Shown here: positions 45,026 through 53,677 of the stretch, in pieces
How the letters are laid out: the number at the start of each line of letters is the position of its first letter
Position numbering within the stretch: the stretch's first letter is position 1
Source of the DNA: Thalassolituus sp006212115
Lineage (GTDB): Bacteria; Pseudomonadota; Gammaproteobacteria; Pseudomonadales; Oceanobacteraceae
Assembly: GCF_040372045.1 (NCBI RefSeq)
Contig: NZ_BAABWH010000001.1
Direction: 5' to 3' (one strand)
Length of the DNA: 64,000 bases
Position numbers and translations under genes: made by a program
Notes under the pieces: generated by a model
Told to the model about the DNA's origin: nothing
The model's input: the letters and a program-made list of their open reading frames with translations, nothing else
Database searches by the model: none

Positions 45026-46579
45026 ATGAAGACATCCCTTCAGATTAAGATGGGCCAGCAGCTGACGATGACACCGCAGCTGCAACAGGCCATCCGCCTC
45101 CTCCAGCTGTCCACTCTGGATCTGCAACAGGAAATTCAGGAAGCATTGGACTCCAACCCGATGCTCGAAAGCGAAGAGTTTGATGATAATTCAGACTCCA
45201 GCAGCGACAACGGCAACGAATCCCGCGATTCAGATTCAGATACCTCTGCCAGCGATAACACCAGCAGCGCCTCTGACGACAACAACTTTGAAGAAGCCAG
45301 CTACGAAGACAACACCTTTGACGATAACAATGGCCAGGAATCCCTGGACGAGCAGTGGTCCAGCGAAAAGCTTCCAGACGACCTGCCGGTCGACAGTCAA
45401 TGGGAAGACACCTACCAGGTAAGCGCCGGTGTCGCCTCCAGCGCCGGCCCCGCCGACGACGATTTTGACTACGACTCACGTTACGCCACCAGCGACAATC
45501 TGCAGGATCACCTGCTGTGGCAACTCAACCTGACCCCCATGTCTGATGCCGACCGCGAAGTCGCCACTATGTTAATCGACGGTGTCGATGACGACGGTTA
45601 CCTTCACACCACAGTCGAAGACGTCATCGAAGCCATGGATGCGTCACTGGAAATCGAAGAAGAAGAAGTCATGGCCGTACTGCACCGCCTGCAGCAGTTT
45701 GATCCTGCAGGGGTCTTCTGTCGTGACTTGCGCGAATGCCTGATGCTACAGCTGCATCAGCTACCTGAAGGGACGCCGTGGCTGACCGAAGCGCGTCTTG
45801 TTATCCGTGATCATATCGATCTGCTGGGTAGCCGCGATTATCAGTCTCTGATGCGCCGCACCAAGTTGAAAGAAGACGACCTGAAAGCGGTCATGCGCCT
45901 GATTAAAGAGCTCAATCCGAAACCCGGTGCGGGAATAGCGTCGGAAGAATCCGAATACGTTATCCCTGACGTGATCGTGCGTCAGATCCGCGACGAGTGG
46001 CGTGTTGAACTCAATCCCGACATTGCTCCGAAACTGCGCGTAAATGCCGACTATGCTTCCTTAATTCGTCGCTCTGATAACAGCGCCGACAATACTTTCC
46101 TTAAGGATCACTTACAGGAAGCCCGCTGGTTTATTAAAAGCCTGCAAAGTCGTAATGACACTCTGCTCAAAGTAGCGACCAAAATTGTTGAATTCCAGTT
46201 AGACTTCTTTGAAGAAGGCGACGAAGGGATGAAACCTCTGGTTCTGCACGATATTGCAGAAGCAGTCGGCATGCATGAATCGACCATTTCTCGTGTTACG
46301 ACACAGAAATACATGCATACGCCGCGCGGTATTTTTGAACTTAAGTACTTTTTCTCCAGTCACGTAAGTACGGACAGTGGCGGAGAATGTTCATCAACCG
46401 CGATCCGGGCGATGATTAAAAAGCTGATCGCAGATGAGAACGCGCGTAAGCCACTCAGTGATAACAAGATAGCAACGATGCTTGGTGAGAAAGGCATCAA
46501 AGTGGCACGGCGCACGGTAGCGAAATACCGGGAAGCTATGCTGATACCACCATCGAATGAACGTAAGCAGTTAATCTGA
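45026..46579 (+). CDS. rpoN: RNA polymerase sigma-54 factor
   Basis: RpoN directs polymerase to -24/-12 promoters and needs enhancer-binding ATPases. Region I is the Gln/Leu-rich N-terminus (LTMTPQLQQAIRLLQLSTLD). The C-terminus holds the RpoN box ARRTVAKYREAM (about residues 493-504). Between them residues 51-115 are an unusually long Asp/Ser/Asn-rich region II. It leads the classic rpoN-hpf-ptsN-rapZ-npr cluster. A sigma-54 promoter with a perfect core occurs in this same window at 50838. Confidence 0.98.
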   Translation: MKTSLQIKMGQQLTMTPQLQQAIRLLQLSTLDLQQEIQEALDSNPMLESEEFDDNSDSSSDNGNESRDSDSDTSASDNTSSASDDNNFEEASYEDNTFDDNNGQESLDEQWSSEKLPDDLPVDSQWEDTYQVSAGVASSAGPADDDFDYDSRYATSDNLQDHLLWQLNLTPMSDADREVATMLIDGVDDDGYLHTTVEDVIEAMDASLEIEEEEVMAVLHRLQQFDPAGVFCRDLRECLMLQLHQLPEGTPWLTEARLVIRDHIDLLGSRDYQSLMRRTKLKEDDLKAVMRLIKELNPKPGAGIASEESEYVIPDVIVRQIRDEWRVELNPDIAPKLRVNADYASLIRRSDNSADNTFLKDHLQEARWFIKSLQSRNDTLLKVATKIVEFQLDFFEEGDEGMKPLVLHDIAEAVGMHESTISRVTTQKYMHTPRGIFELKYFFSSHVSTDSGGECSSTAIRAMIKKLIADENARKPLSDNKIATMLGEKGIKVARRTVAKYREAMLIPPSNERKQLI

Positions 46580-46613
46580 CATACGTACCCGCCAGCGACA
46601 CAGGAGACTTGGC

Positions 46614-46916
46614 ATGCAAATCAATATCAGTGGTCATCATGTAGAAGTAACAGAAGCCATGCAGGCGCATGTAGAAGATAAGATGAGCAAGTTAACGCGC
46701 CACAGCGACAGCATTACCAGCGGACAGGTCACTCTGACTGTCGTCAAAGATCGACAGACAGCGGAAGCAACCATTCACATTACCGGCAGCGACCTCCACG
46801 CCAAAGCGGAAAACGAAGACATGTACACCGCCATTGATCAGATGGTCGACAAGCTGGACCGTCAGGTTCTGAAACACAAAGAGAAGCTGGTAGCACGCCA
46901 ACACGGTCAAGGCTGA
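46614..46916 (+). CDS. hpf: Ribosome hibernation promoting factor (short HPF)
   Basis: HPF binds the 30S decoding site and drives ribosome dimer formation in stationary phase. At 100 aa it is the short form. MQINISGHHVEVTEAMQAHV and the C-terminal DMYTAIDQMVDKLDRQVLKH are conserved. It lies between rpoN and ptsN as in E. coli and Pseudomonas. Confidence 0.96.
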   Translation: MQINISGHHVEVTEAMQAHVEDKMSKLTRHSDSITSGQVTLTVVKDRQTAEATIHITGSDLHAKAENEDMYTAIDQMVDKLDRQVLKHKEKLVARQHGQG

Positions 46917-46919
46917 AGC

Positions 46920-47381
46920 ATGTCTCTACGCATTGAGGATATCCTCACCCCGGAACGGTCCGTCATTGACGTGGCCGTTTCCAGTAAGAAAAAGTTGCTC
47001 GAACAGTTATCGGCACTGGTCGCAGAAGAAATCAGCGACGCCTCTGCCGACGACATATACGAACGCCTGTTAGCCCGCGAACGCATGGGCAGCACGGGTA
47101 TCGGAGAAGGCATTGCGATTCCGCATTGTCGACTGATGCACTGTGAACGCGCGCTCGGCATCCTGCTCAGGCTGCAAACCCCCATCGACTACGATGCCAT
47201 CGATGGCCGTCCTGTCGACCTGGTTTTTGCCCTGCTGGTGCCAGAAGAAGCAACTGACGAACACCTGCAGATACTGGCAACCCTGGCTAGTAACTTTAAT
47301 CAGGAAGAATATCGCGACGCTCTGCGCAACGCTCCAGATGCCAAGCGACTCTTTCAACGCGCCATTGCTGAGCAGCATTAA
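46920..47381 (+). CDS. ptsN: Nitrogen PTS EIIA component
   Basis: PtsN receives phosphate from NPr and regulates potassium, nitrogen and envelope functions. The phospho-accepting His is in IGEGIAIPHCRL. It has 153 aa, typical. It starts three bases after hpf stops. Confidence 0.97.
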   Translation: MSLRIEDILTPERSVIDVAVSSKKKLLEQLSALVAEEISDASADDIYERLLARERMGSTGIGEGIAIPHCRLMHCERALGILLRLQTPIDYDAIDGRPVDLVFALLVPEEATDEHLQILATLASNFNQEEYRDALRNAPDAKRLFQRAIAEQH

Positions 47382-47395
47382 TCACGGAGATACGC

Positions 47396-48271
47396 ATGCG
47401 CCTGGTAGTTATCAGTGGACGATCCGGATCGGGCAAATCGAGCGCATTGCATGTGCTCGAAGACCTTGGCTTTTATTGCATCGATAACCTACCCATCGGC
47501 CTTCTGCCGGCACTGGCCAGCCAGGCCGACGCAAACGAGAAACTGACCCGGGTCGCGGTCAGTATTGATGCGCGCAACCTCTCAGCTACGGAAGAATCGA
47601 TTGAGAAACTGCTCATCGATCTGCCAAACGATCACTACCAGCTCGATGTCGTCTACCTTGATGCATCTGAGAATGTCCTGCTGCAACGCTTCAGTGCTAC
47701 CCGGCGAAAGCATCCTCTGACAACCGATCAGCTGTCATTGGCGGAAGCCATTGATCAGGAAAAAGCACTCCTCGATCCTCTGGCCAATATGGCTGACCTG
47801 ACGTTAGATACGACGCATATGTCTGTGCACGAACTGCGCAGCATGATCCGCCTCAGGGTAGCGGACCGTCCAAACGGAGAAATGTCGATTCTGTTTGAAT
47901 CATTTGGCTTCAAACACGGCATCCCCACTGATGCAGACTATGTCTTCGACGTACGCCATCTTCCCAACCCCTACTGGAACGAGAATCTCCGTGCATTCAC
48001 CGGACTCGACAGTGAGGTGCAGTTGTTTCTCAACAGCCATGATGTTGTTGCAGAAATGCGGAAATCCATCAGCGATTTCCTCTCCCAGTGGACTGATCGC
48101 TTGATTGCAGCAAACCGCAGTTATATGACCATCGCTATCGGCTGCACTGGTGGCCAGCATCGCTCTGTCTATCTCGCAGAGCAACTGGCGACGGAATATC
48201 GCATGAAATACCCGAACGTTCAGGTTCGCCACCGTGAGCTTGCTCGCACGGCCAACCTGCCCTCTCATTAA
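47396..48271 (+). CDS. rapZ: RNase adapter protein RapZ
   Basis: RapZ binds nucleotides and, in enterobacteria, guides RNase E to the small RNA GlmZ to control amino-sugar synthesis. Walker A is SGRSGSGKSSAL, and the C-terminal RNA-binding region includes IGCTGGQHRSVYLAEQLA. It has 291 aa, slightly longer than E. coli (284). Confidence 0.97.
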   Translation: MRLVVISGRSGSGKSSALHVLEDLGFYCIDNLPIGLLPALASQADANEKLTRVAVSIDARNLSATEESIEKLLIDLPNDHYQLDVVYLDASENVLLQRFSATRRKHPLTTDQLSLAEAIDQEKALLDPLANMADLTLDTTHMSVHELRSMIRLRVADRPNGEMSILFESFGFKHGIPTDADYVFDVRHLPNPYWNENLRAFTGLDSEVQLFLNSHDVVAEMRKSISDFLSQWTDRLIAANRSYMTIAIGCTGGQHRSVYLAEQLATEYRMKYPNVQVRHRELARTANLPSH

Positions 48272-48283
48272 CACGGCGACGTT

Positions 48284-48553
48284 ATGATCCAGAAAGACGT
48301 ACTTATCATTAATAAATTGGGTCTTCATGCCCGTGCTGCTGCCAAACTGGTCTCAACCGCATCTGCTTTTTCGAGTCAGTTGAAAATCGGTCCAGAAGGA
48401 CGCATGGTCGATTGCAAAAGCATCATGTCGGTCATGATGTTGGCCGCCAGCAAAGGAACGGCACTGATCCTGACCGCCGAGGGCAGCGACGAAGAAGCTG
48501 CAGTAGAGGCCATTATCGACTTGATTGAGCGCCGTTTCGACGAAGACGAATAA
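48284..48553 (+). CDS. npr: Phosphocarrier protein NPr
   Basis: NPr is the HPr-like carrier of the nitrogen PTS, passing phosphate from PtsP to PtsN. The active-site His is in NKLGLHARAAAKLV, and the Ser region is CKSIMSVMMLAAS. It has 89 aa and starts 12 bases after rapZ. Confidence 0.96.
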   Translation: MIQKDVLIINKLGLHARAAAKLVSTASAFSSQLKIGPEGRMVDCKSIMSVMMLAASKGTALILTAEGSDEEAAVEAIIDLIERRFDEDE

Positions 48554-48660
48554 TCCTCCAGAAAACAGCCGATTAGGCGTAAAACTGAGAGTACTTTCGT
48601 GGTATCCCCACCACAATCAGGCTAGAATCAAGGCACTCTGATTCACTCCGGATTCCGGCC

Positions 48661-50016
48661 ATGGCACAGCACACAGAAAGGGCAAAAGCAAAACTCCACA
48701 GCCTTAACGCTGCGCTGGAAAGTGGTGCCCTGAATAAAGTTCAGCGCATTCTGAACTCAGGCCTCGCACCCGCTGATATTGCCCACCTGATTGAATCCTC
48801 TCCTCCCAAAGCGCGTAACATCCTTTGGGATCTGGTTGATAAGGAACTGGAAGGTGAAGTCCTTCAGTACCTGAGCGAAGACCTACAGGCACACTTCCTC
48901 TCTGACCTGAGCGCAGAAGAACTCGTCGACATTACGTCTGACCTTGATGCCGATGACGTGGCCGACATCCTGCAGCAACTTCCTGAGCGTGTGACGCAGG
49001 AAGTACTCGATGCGATGGATCACCAGGACCGAACCCGCCTTGAGCAGGTTCTGGGTTATCCAGAAGACAGCGCCGGTGGTCTGATGAACACGGACACCGT
49101 GACCATCCGTCCAGATATTACGCTGGAAGTGGTCATGCGTTACCTACGCCGTCACCCCACGCTGCCGGAGATGACCGATAACCTGCTGATCGTTAACCGA
49201 AGCAACGAATTTATTGGCATCCTGACCATCAACAAACTTCTGGTCAGCGACCCGAACCAGACCGTGCGCGAAGTCATGACTACGGATGCACGGGTAATAC
49301 CTGCGACCATGCAAGACACCGACGTCGCAAAACTGTTCGAGCGTCACGACCTTGTCTCCGCGCCGGTGCTCGACGCCGAGGGCAAGCTGATTGGTCGAAT
49401 CACGATCGATGACGTGGTTGACGTTATCCGTGAAACCGCCGATCACTCGTTAATGAGCTCGGTAGGTCTGGACGAAGAAGAAGATACCTTTGCACCGGCT
49501 CTTAAAACCAGCCGCCGTCGTGCGGTATGGCTAGGGATTAACCTGCTGACCGCACTGGCTGCGTCGGCCGTGATTGGTTTGTTCGATAAGACCATCGAGC
49601 AGGTCGTTGCCCTAGCGGTTCTGATGCCGATTGTTGCCAGCATGGGCGGGATCGCCGGTAGCCAGGTATTGACCCTGGTGATTCGAGGTCAGGCGTTGGG
49701 GCATCTCTCAAGCGCAAATTTCCGCTGGCTGTTTAACCGGGAAATCATAGTAGCCGCCTTAAATGGTGTGCTATGGGCTGCGGTGATTGCGATCATCACA
49801 TTGCTCTGGTTTAACGACCCCATGATCGCCGCCATCATTGCCGCGGCCATTATTATTAATCTTATCGTCGCCGCCGTAACAGGCGCTGCCCTACCGCTTA
49901 TTCTGAAAGCGCGAGGCATCGACCCAGCACTTGCCGGTGGCGTCGTACTAACCACTGTGACCGACGTCATAGGGTTTTTATCTTTCCTCGGGCTCGCTAC
50001 TATCTTTTATCTGTAA
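48661..50016 (+). CDS. mgtE: Magnesium transporter MgtE
   Basis: MgtE is a gated Mg2+ channel. The cytoplasmic N domain (about residues 15-130) and two CBS domains (about 135-255) bind Mg2+ and close the pore. The membrane part (about 280-450) has five helices, with the pore-lining LMPIVASMGGIAGSQVLTLV conserved. Length 451 aa is normal. An 8-bp stem TGTAAGCG/CGCTTACA at 50012-50036 crosses the stop codon. Confidence 0.96.
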   Translation: MAQHTERAKAKLHSLNAALESGALNKVQRILNSGLAPADIAHLIESSPPKARNILWDLVDKELEGEVLQYLSEDLQAHFLSDLSAEELVDITSDLDADDVADILQQLPERVTQEVLDAMDHQDRTRLEQVLGYPEDSAGGLMNTDTVTIRPDITLEVVMRYLRRHPTLPEMTDNLLIVNRSNEFIGILTINKLLVSDPNQTVREVMTTDARVIPATMQDTDVAKLFERHDLVSAPVLDAEGKLIGRITIDDVVDVIRETADHSLMSSVGLDEEEDTFAPALKTSRRRAVWLGINLLTALAASAVIGLFDKTIEQVVALAVLMPIVASMGGIAGSQVLTLVIRGQALGHLSSANFRWLFNREIIVAALNGVLWAAVIAIITLLWFNDPMIAAIIAAAIIINLIVAAVTGAALPLILKARGIDPALAGGVVLTTVTDVIGFLSFLGLATIFYL

Positions 50017-50116
50017 GCGATATTCAGCCGCTTACAACAGCGTACCCGAGTCATCCTGAATTGAAACCAGCCTCGTTGACCTCGTGTTGACAGGCACAGA
50101 CTTAAACGGAGCATCT

Positions 50117-50629
50117 ATGGCCCACGAAGACGACGACATCGAATACGAGCTGGTCAGTAAAACCGAAATGAAACGGGAGATGCACCGTTTTCAATCTTTA
50201 GGGGAAACTTTGTGCGATTTGCCACCCGCCAAGTGGAACAGCTTACCGATCTCAGACGTACTGATGGCAGCTCTGGAAGAAAGCCGTCGTATTAAGAAAC
50301 ACGAAGCCCGACGCCGTCATTTTCAATACATCGGCAAGTTGATGCGCGCGGAAGACATTGATGCCGTTCAGGAAGCGGTCGACATGCTCGATCCCTCGAG
50401 TGAAGCGTTTGGTCGCAAAACTGGCCAGCTTGAGCAGTGGCGCACAAAGTTGATTCAGAGCGATGATGCACTGAATGAATTTCTGGATATCTACTACGAT
50501 ACAGACCGCCAGCAGCTGCGAAATCTGGTGCGCAATGCCCGCAAAGAAATGCAGTCCGAACCTCCCAAACCGGGCAATGCCTACAAGAAACTCTTTCAGC
50601 TTATTAAAGAGATCGACGCAAACAGCTAA
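50117..50629 (+). CDS. darP: Ribosome-associated protein DarP (YjgA)
   Basis: DarP helps late assembly of the 50S ribosomal subunit. The acidic start MAHEDDDIEYELVSKTEMKR and the helix-rich body ending AYKKLFQLIKEIDA match the family. The start at 50117 (170 aa) has CGGAGC six bases upstream; a GTG at 50084 would add 11 residues. In Pseudomonas darP lies between pmbA and tldD; neither is present on its sides here. Confidence 0.93.
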   Translation: MAHEDDDIEYELVSKTEMKREMHRFQSLGETLCDLPPAKWNSLPISDVLMAALEESRRIKKHEARRRHFQYIGKLMRAEDIDAVQEAVDMLDPSSEAFGRKTGQLEQWRTKLIQSDDALNEFLDIYYDTDRQQLRNLVRNARKEMQSEPPKPGNAYKKLFQLIKEIDANS

Positions 50630-50691
50630 GTTGATCGCATCAAGTAGCCTCCGACAGGTTACGATAAGCCCCATAATCAGTACCCCCGCAC

Positions 50692-50706
50692 GCACTCTCA
50701 CGGTGC
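50692..50706 (+). promoter_or_regulatory. NtrC-like enhancer site
   Basis: GCAC, seven bases and GTGC fit the NtrC consensus GCACY-N5-RGTGC, including the pyrimidine and purine flanks. It lies about 130 bases upstream of the -24 box, a usual enhancer distance. A separate CGGTGCTTC/GAAGCACCG inverted repeat at 50701-50724 overlaps its right half. Confidence 0.5.
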
Positions 50707-50837
50707 TTCGTTCAAGAAGCACCGCACTGTGATCGCCCCATACTGAGCATTTTCTTTTTTCTCCTGCGACCCGATATCCACAAACAGAAAATGTTAGACC
50801 GTTGATTTAACAGGGTTTTTATTGTTTTTTTTTGTTG

Positions 50838-50853
50838 TGGCACGGCGGTTGCA
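50838..50853 (+). promoter_or_regulatory. Sigma-54 promoter of the FNT-kinase unit
   Basis: TGGCACG, four bases and TTGCA match the sigma-54 -24/-12 consensus (TGGCACR-N4-TTGCW) at every fixed position. The start of transcription is expected about 12 bases after the TTGC, near 50864. The upstream region is T-rich and has an AATCAA-type motif (50802-50807, minus strand) that could bind IHF with one mismatch. Confidence 0.85.
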
Positions 50854-50862
50854 ATTTGTTAC

Positions 50863-50953
50863 GTGAGTCAACGGCGACTCACCCACAATTTGAAAACTTT
50901 CGATAACGGCGTCGATTCCTGCTCAAACTTCTGAGCGGGATGGCGTCGTTTTT
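50863..50953 (+). promoter_or_regulatory. ANTAR-type two-hexaloop leader with terminator
   Basis: Hairpin 1 (50863-50882) is GTGAGTC, loop AACGGC, GACTCAC. Hairpin 2 (50900-50915) is TCGAT, the same loop AACGGC, GTCGA. Both loops have A at position 1 and G at position 4, the hallmark of RNA targets of ANTAR antiterminators such as NasR/NasT. A terminator can form instead: AACGGCG (50905-50911) with CGTCGTT (50944-50950), plus an inner 9-bp stem 50917-50925 with 50932-50940, then T runs. Hairpin 2 and the terminator use the same bases, so they exclude each other. Confidence 0.82.
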
Positions 50954-50994
50954 CGTTTTAAAAGCCGGATGCCCCCACAAAAAGAGGAACACCT

Positions 50995-51804
50995 ATGTCC
51001 TACTTAATGCCTTCTGAGTTCGCCACAAAAATGGTTGATAGCGGCGCTGAAAAGATATTCATGTCCACCAAGGACACTCTTATCCGAGCCTTTATGGCTG
51101 GTGCAATTCTGGCTTTGGCGGCGTCGTTCGCCATCACTGTCATGGTAAAAACCGGTTCAGCGTTAACCGGTGCGATACTCTTCCCGATCGGCTTTATCAT
51201 GCTTTATCTGATGAAGTTCGACCTGCTCACAGGGGTATTTACTCTGGTTCCGCTCGCCGTCATCGACAAACGTCCGGGCTGTACCGTGCCACAAATGCTG
51301 CGCAACTGGGGCTTAGTGTTCATGGGTAACTTTGCTGGTGCAATCTCCGTTGCTTTCATGATTTCTTTCATTCTGACGTACGGCTACAACACAGACGGCG
51401 GCGCGATTGCCGAAAAGGTATCAACCATCGGTGAATCACGAACGGTCGGTTATGCCTCACACGGTGCGGATGGTTGGTTAACTATTTTTATTCGCGGCAT
51501 GCTGTGTAACTGGATGGTGTCCATGGGCGTCGTAGGTGCCATGATCTCAACCTCCGCAATCAGTAAAATGTTTGCGATGTGGATGCCAATCATGCTGTTC
51601 TTCTTCATGGCATTTGAGCACTCCATCGTTAACATGTTCCTGTTCCCATTCTCTATGATCATGGGTGGCGATTTCACCTTCATGGAATACATCATCTGGA
51701 ATGAGCTACCAACAGCACTGGGTAATCTGGTCGGCGGTTTCGTCTTTGTCGCCCTCCCGTTGTACTACACCCACGTTCGCCAGAGTGCAGACCGCACTGT
51801 TTAA
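50995..51804 (+). CDS. Formate/nitrite transporter family protein
   Basis: This is a pentameric inner-membrane channel of the FNT family with six helices. Conserved elements are the KFDLLTG loop, MLCNWMVSMGVV, and the central His in MAFEHSIVNMF. The likely substrate is nitrite, inferred from the nitrogen-type regulation of its leader and the neighbouring kinase; formate or another small anion is possible. AAGAGGAAC lies ahead of the ATG. It has 269 aa, close to NirC (268). Confidence 0.88.
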   Translation: MSYLMPSEFATKMVDSGAEKIFMSTKDTLIRAFMAGAILALAASFAITVMVKTGSALTGAILFPIGFIMLYLMKFDLLTGVFTLVPLAVIDKRPGCTVPQMLRNWGLVFMGNFAGAISVAFMISFILTYGYNTDGGAIAEKVSTIGESRTVGYASHGADGWLTIFIRGMLCNWMVSMGVVGAMISTSAISKMFAMWMPIMLFFFMAFEHSIVNMFLFPFSMIMGGDFTFMEYIIWNELPTALGNLVGGFVFVALPLYYTHVRQSADRTV

Positions 51805-51829
51805 TACTCGACGTAAATAACAGCGTTAC

Positions 51830-51862
51830 AAGCCGACATAGCGTATCGCGTTATGTCGGCTT
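51830..51862 (+). terminator. Hairpin between FNT gene and phosphatase-kinase gene
   Basis: AAGCCGACATAGCG pairs with CGTTATGTCGGCTT over 14 positions (one G-T pair) around TATCG. It ends 21 bases before the next start codon. The tail is TTAACTATTT, not a strong T run, so partial termination or 3'-end protection of the transporter mRNA is likely. Confidence 0.6.
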
Positions 51863-51883
51863 AACTATTTAAGAGCGGATAAA

Positions 51884-53677
51884 ATGAATAAGTCAGTTCT
51901 GGAAGTCAGTATCGGACAAGCGACTGATCGAGGCGTAAAAGCGGTAAACCAGGACTTTCATGCTGCGCATGTTCCGGACTGTCATCTATTAAAAAGTAAG
52001 GGCGTTGTTGTTGCTCTGGCAGACGGCATCAGCTCCAGTAACGTCAGTCACGAAGCCAGTGCGACATCGGTACAGAGTTTTATTAACGATTATTTCAGTA
52101 CATCCGAAGCCTGGTCCGTGAAGACCTCCGGGCTACGGGTATTGGAAGCCACAAATTCCTGGCTCCACGCTCAGGCCAGACGCAATTTACGCAGCTACGA
52201 TCCTAACCTTGGTTACGTCTGTACTTTTAATGCGCTCGTTATCAAATCGCGCACCATTCATATTTTTCATGTCGGCGACAGTCGCGTTTATCATTTACAC
52301 CCTAAGCTAATCCACGCTGACTCAAACCACGCTGACTCAAACCAATTTGATCAAGACCACTCTGATGGACTGGAGCTACTGACTGCCGATCATCGGTTTT
52401 ATACCTCTGAGGAGCACAGCTACCTGACTCGGGCGCTGGGCATGGATACACAACTGGAGGTCGACTATCACGCCCAAACGATTGATACGGGTGATATTTT
52501 CATCAACGCGACGGATGGAATTTACGAATTCGTCAGTGAAGATTTTATCGTCGAGACCATCGAGCGTTACCGCCATGATCTGAACTTTGCCGCGCAGACT
52601 ATCCTCAAACAAGCTCAGGATAATGACAGTGACGACAACCTGACGATACAGATAATTCGTATCGACAAAGTACAGGATCAGACTACCGAGGATGTCCACC
52701 AGCAAGTTACCGAACTGCCCTTTCCTCCAAACCTGAAAGCACGGGAGGAATTTGATGGTTACCGGATTCTACGTCCCCTGCATACCAGTCCACGTAGCCA
52801 TGTCTATCTGGCACAGGATATTGAATCAGACACTCAGGTTATTTTAAAAACCCCGTCAGGAGAACTGAGAGATAACACCGCTTATCTTGAGCGCTTTCTT
52901 CTGGAAGACTGGGTTGCTCGCCGTATTGATAATCCACATGTGGTGCGCCCGGGTCCGTCAAATCGTCCTAAAAACTATCTGTACCTGACAACGGAATACA
53001 TTCAGGGACAAACCCTGGACCAGTGGATGCGTGATCATCCTGAGCCCGACCTAGAGACCGTCAGAAATATTCTTGAACAAGCAGCCCGCGGTGTACAGGC
53101 CTTTCATCGCCTGGAGACGCTGCATCAAGATCTTAAACCTGACAACCTGATGATGGAGCCGGACGGTACAGTCCGTGTACTCGATTTCGGCTCGACTCGG
53201 GTGGCCGGTATCATCGAAATCGAATCTCCATTGGAACGGCAGAATTTACTCGGAACTGCACAATATTCGGCACCGGAGTATTTCCTTGGAGGGCTGGGCT
53301 CGACTGAATCCGACGTCTATGCACTGGGCGTGATTACCTATGAGATGCTGACAGGAAAGCTCCCTTATGGCTCCGATGTTGCCCGTATCCGAAAAGCCAA
53401 AGATCTCAATAAACTGCACTATGTTCCGGTTCGACAACATGGTCGGGTTATTCCTATCTGGGTCGACGAAGCCATACGCAAGGCGGTGCACCCACAACGG
53501 AGTAAACGTTACAGCGAGCCTTCAGAATTCATTTATGATTTGCGCAATCCTAACGCCGATTATCTGAGAAAATCACGTGCTCCGGTCGCAGAGCGAAATC
53601 CAGTGGTGTTCTGGCAGGGAGTGTCCAGCGCATTATTTATTGTGGTGCTGTATCTGCTATATCAGCAGACAAAGTAG
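51884..53677 (+). CDS. PP2C phosphatase / Ser-Thr kinase fusion, membrane-tethered
   Basis: This protein joins opposing activities. The N-terminal PP2C domain (about 1-265) has DRGVKAVNQDFH, VVALADGISSSN, HVGDSRVYHL, NATDGIYEF and DNLTIQI, so the metal-binding Asp residues are present. The C-terminal protein kinase domain (about 287-555) has VILKTPSG, HQDLKPDNLM at residue 414 (the usual HRD Arg is Gln) and VLDFGSTR. A final helix (WQGVSSALFIVVLYLLYQ) anchors it in the membrane. A homologous fusion sits among assimilatory nitrate/nitrite genes in Pseudomonas aeruginosa (PA1782). Residues 144-153 are a duplicated HADSN pair. Targets are unknown. Confidence 0.9.
   Translation: MNKSVLEVSIGQATDRGVKAVNQDFHAAHVPDCHLLKSKGVVVALADGISSSNVSHEASATSVQSFINDYFSTSEAWSVKTSGLRVLEATNSWLHAQARRNLRSYDPNLGYVCTFNALVIKSRTIHIFHVGDSRVYHLHPKLIHADSNHADSNQFDQDHSDGLELLTADHRFYTSEEHSYLTRALGMDTQLEVDYHAQTIDTGDIFINATDGIYEFVSEDFIVETIERYRHDLNFAAQTILKQAQDNDSDDNLTIQIIRIDKVQDQTTEDVHQQVTELPFPPNLKAREEFDGYRILRPLHTSPRSHVYLAQDIESDTQVILKTPSGELRDNTAYLERFLLEDWVARRIDNPHVVRPGPSNRPKNYLYLTTEYIQGQTLDQWMRDHPEPDLETVRNILEQAARGVQAFHRLETLHQDLKPDNLMMEPDGTVRVLDFGSTRVAGIIEIESPLERQNLLGTAQYSAPEYFLGGLGSTESDVYALGVITYEMLTGKLPYGSDVARIRKAKDLNKLHYVPVRQHGRVIPIWVDEAIRKAVHPQRSKRYSEPSEFIYDLRNPNADYLRKSRAPVAERNPVVFWQGVSSALFIVVLYLLYQQTK

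Noticed and set aside
50701..50724. CGGTGCTTC/GAAGCACCG inverted repeat as terminator of darP
   Set aside because: It has no T run and lies 70 bases past darP. It overlaps the NtrC-like site, so a DNA-binding role is at least as likely.
50719..50731. Second NtrC-like site
   Set aside because: GCAC is followed by GTGA at six rather than seven bases, which does not fit the consensus spacing.
52313..52342. 15-bp direct duplication in the phosphatase-kinase gene
   Set aside because: It only duplicates HADSN in a loop of the PP2C domain and is a small in-frame slip without clear meaning.
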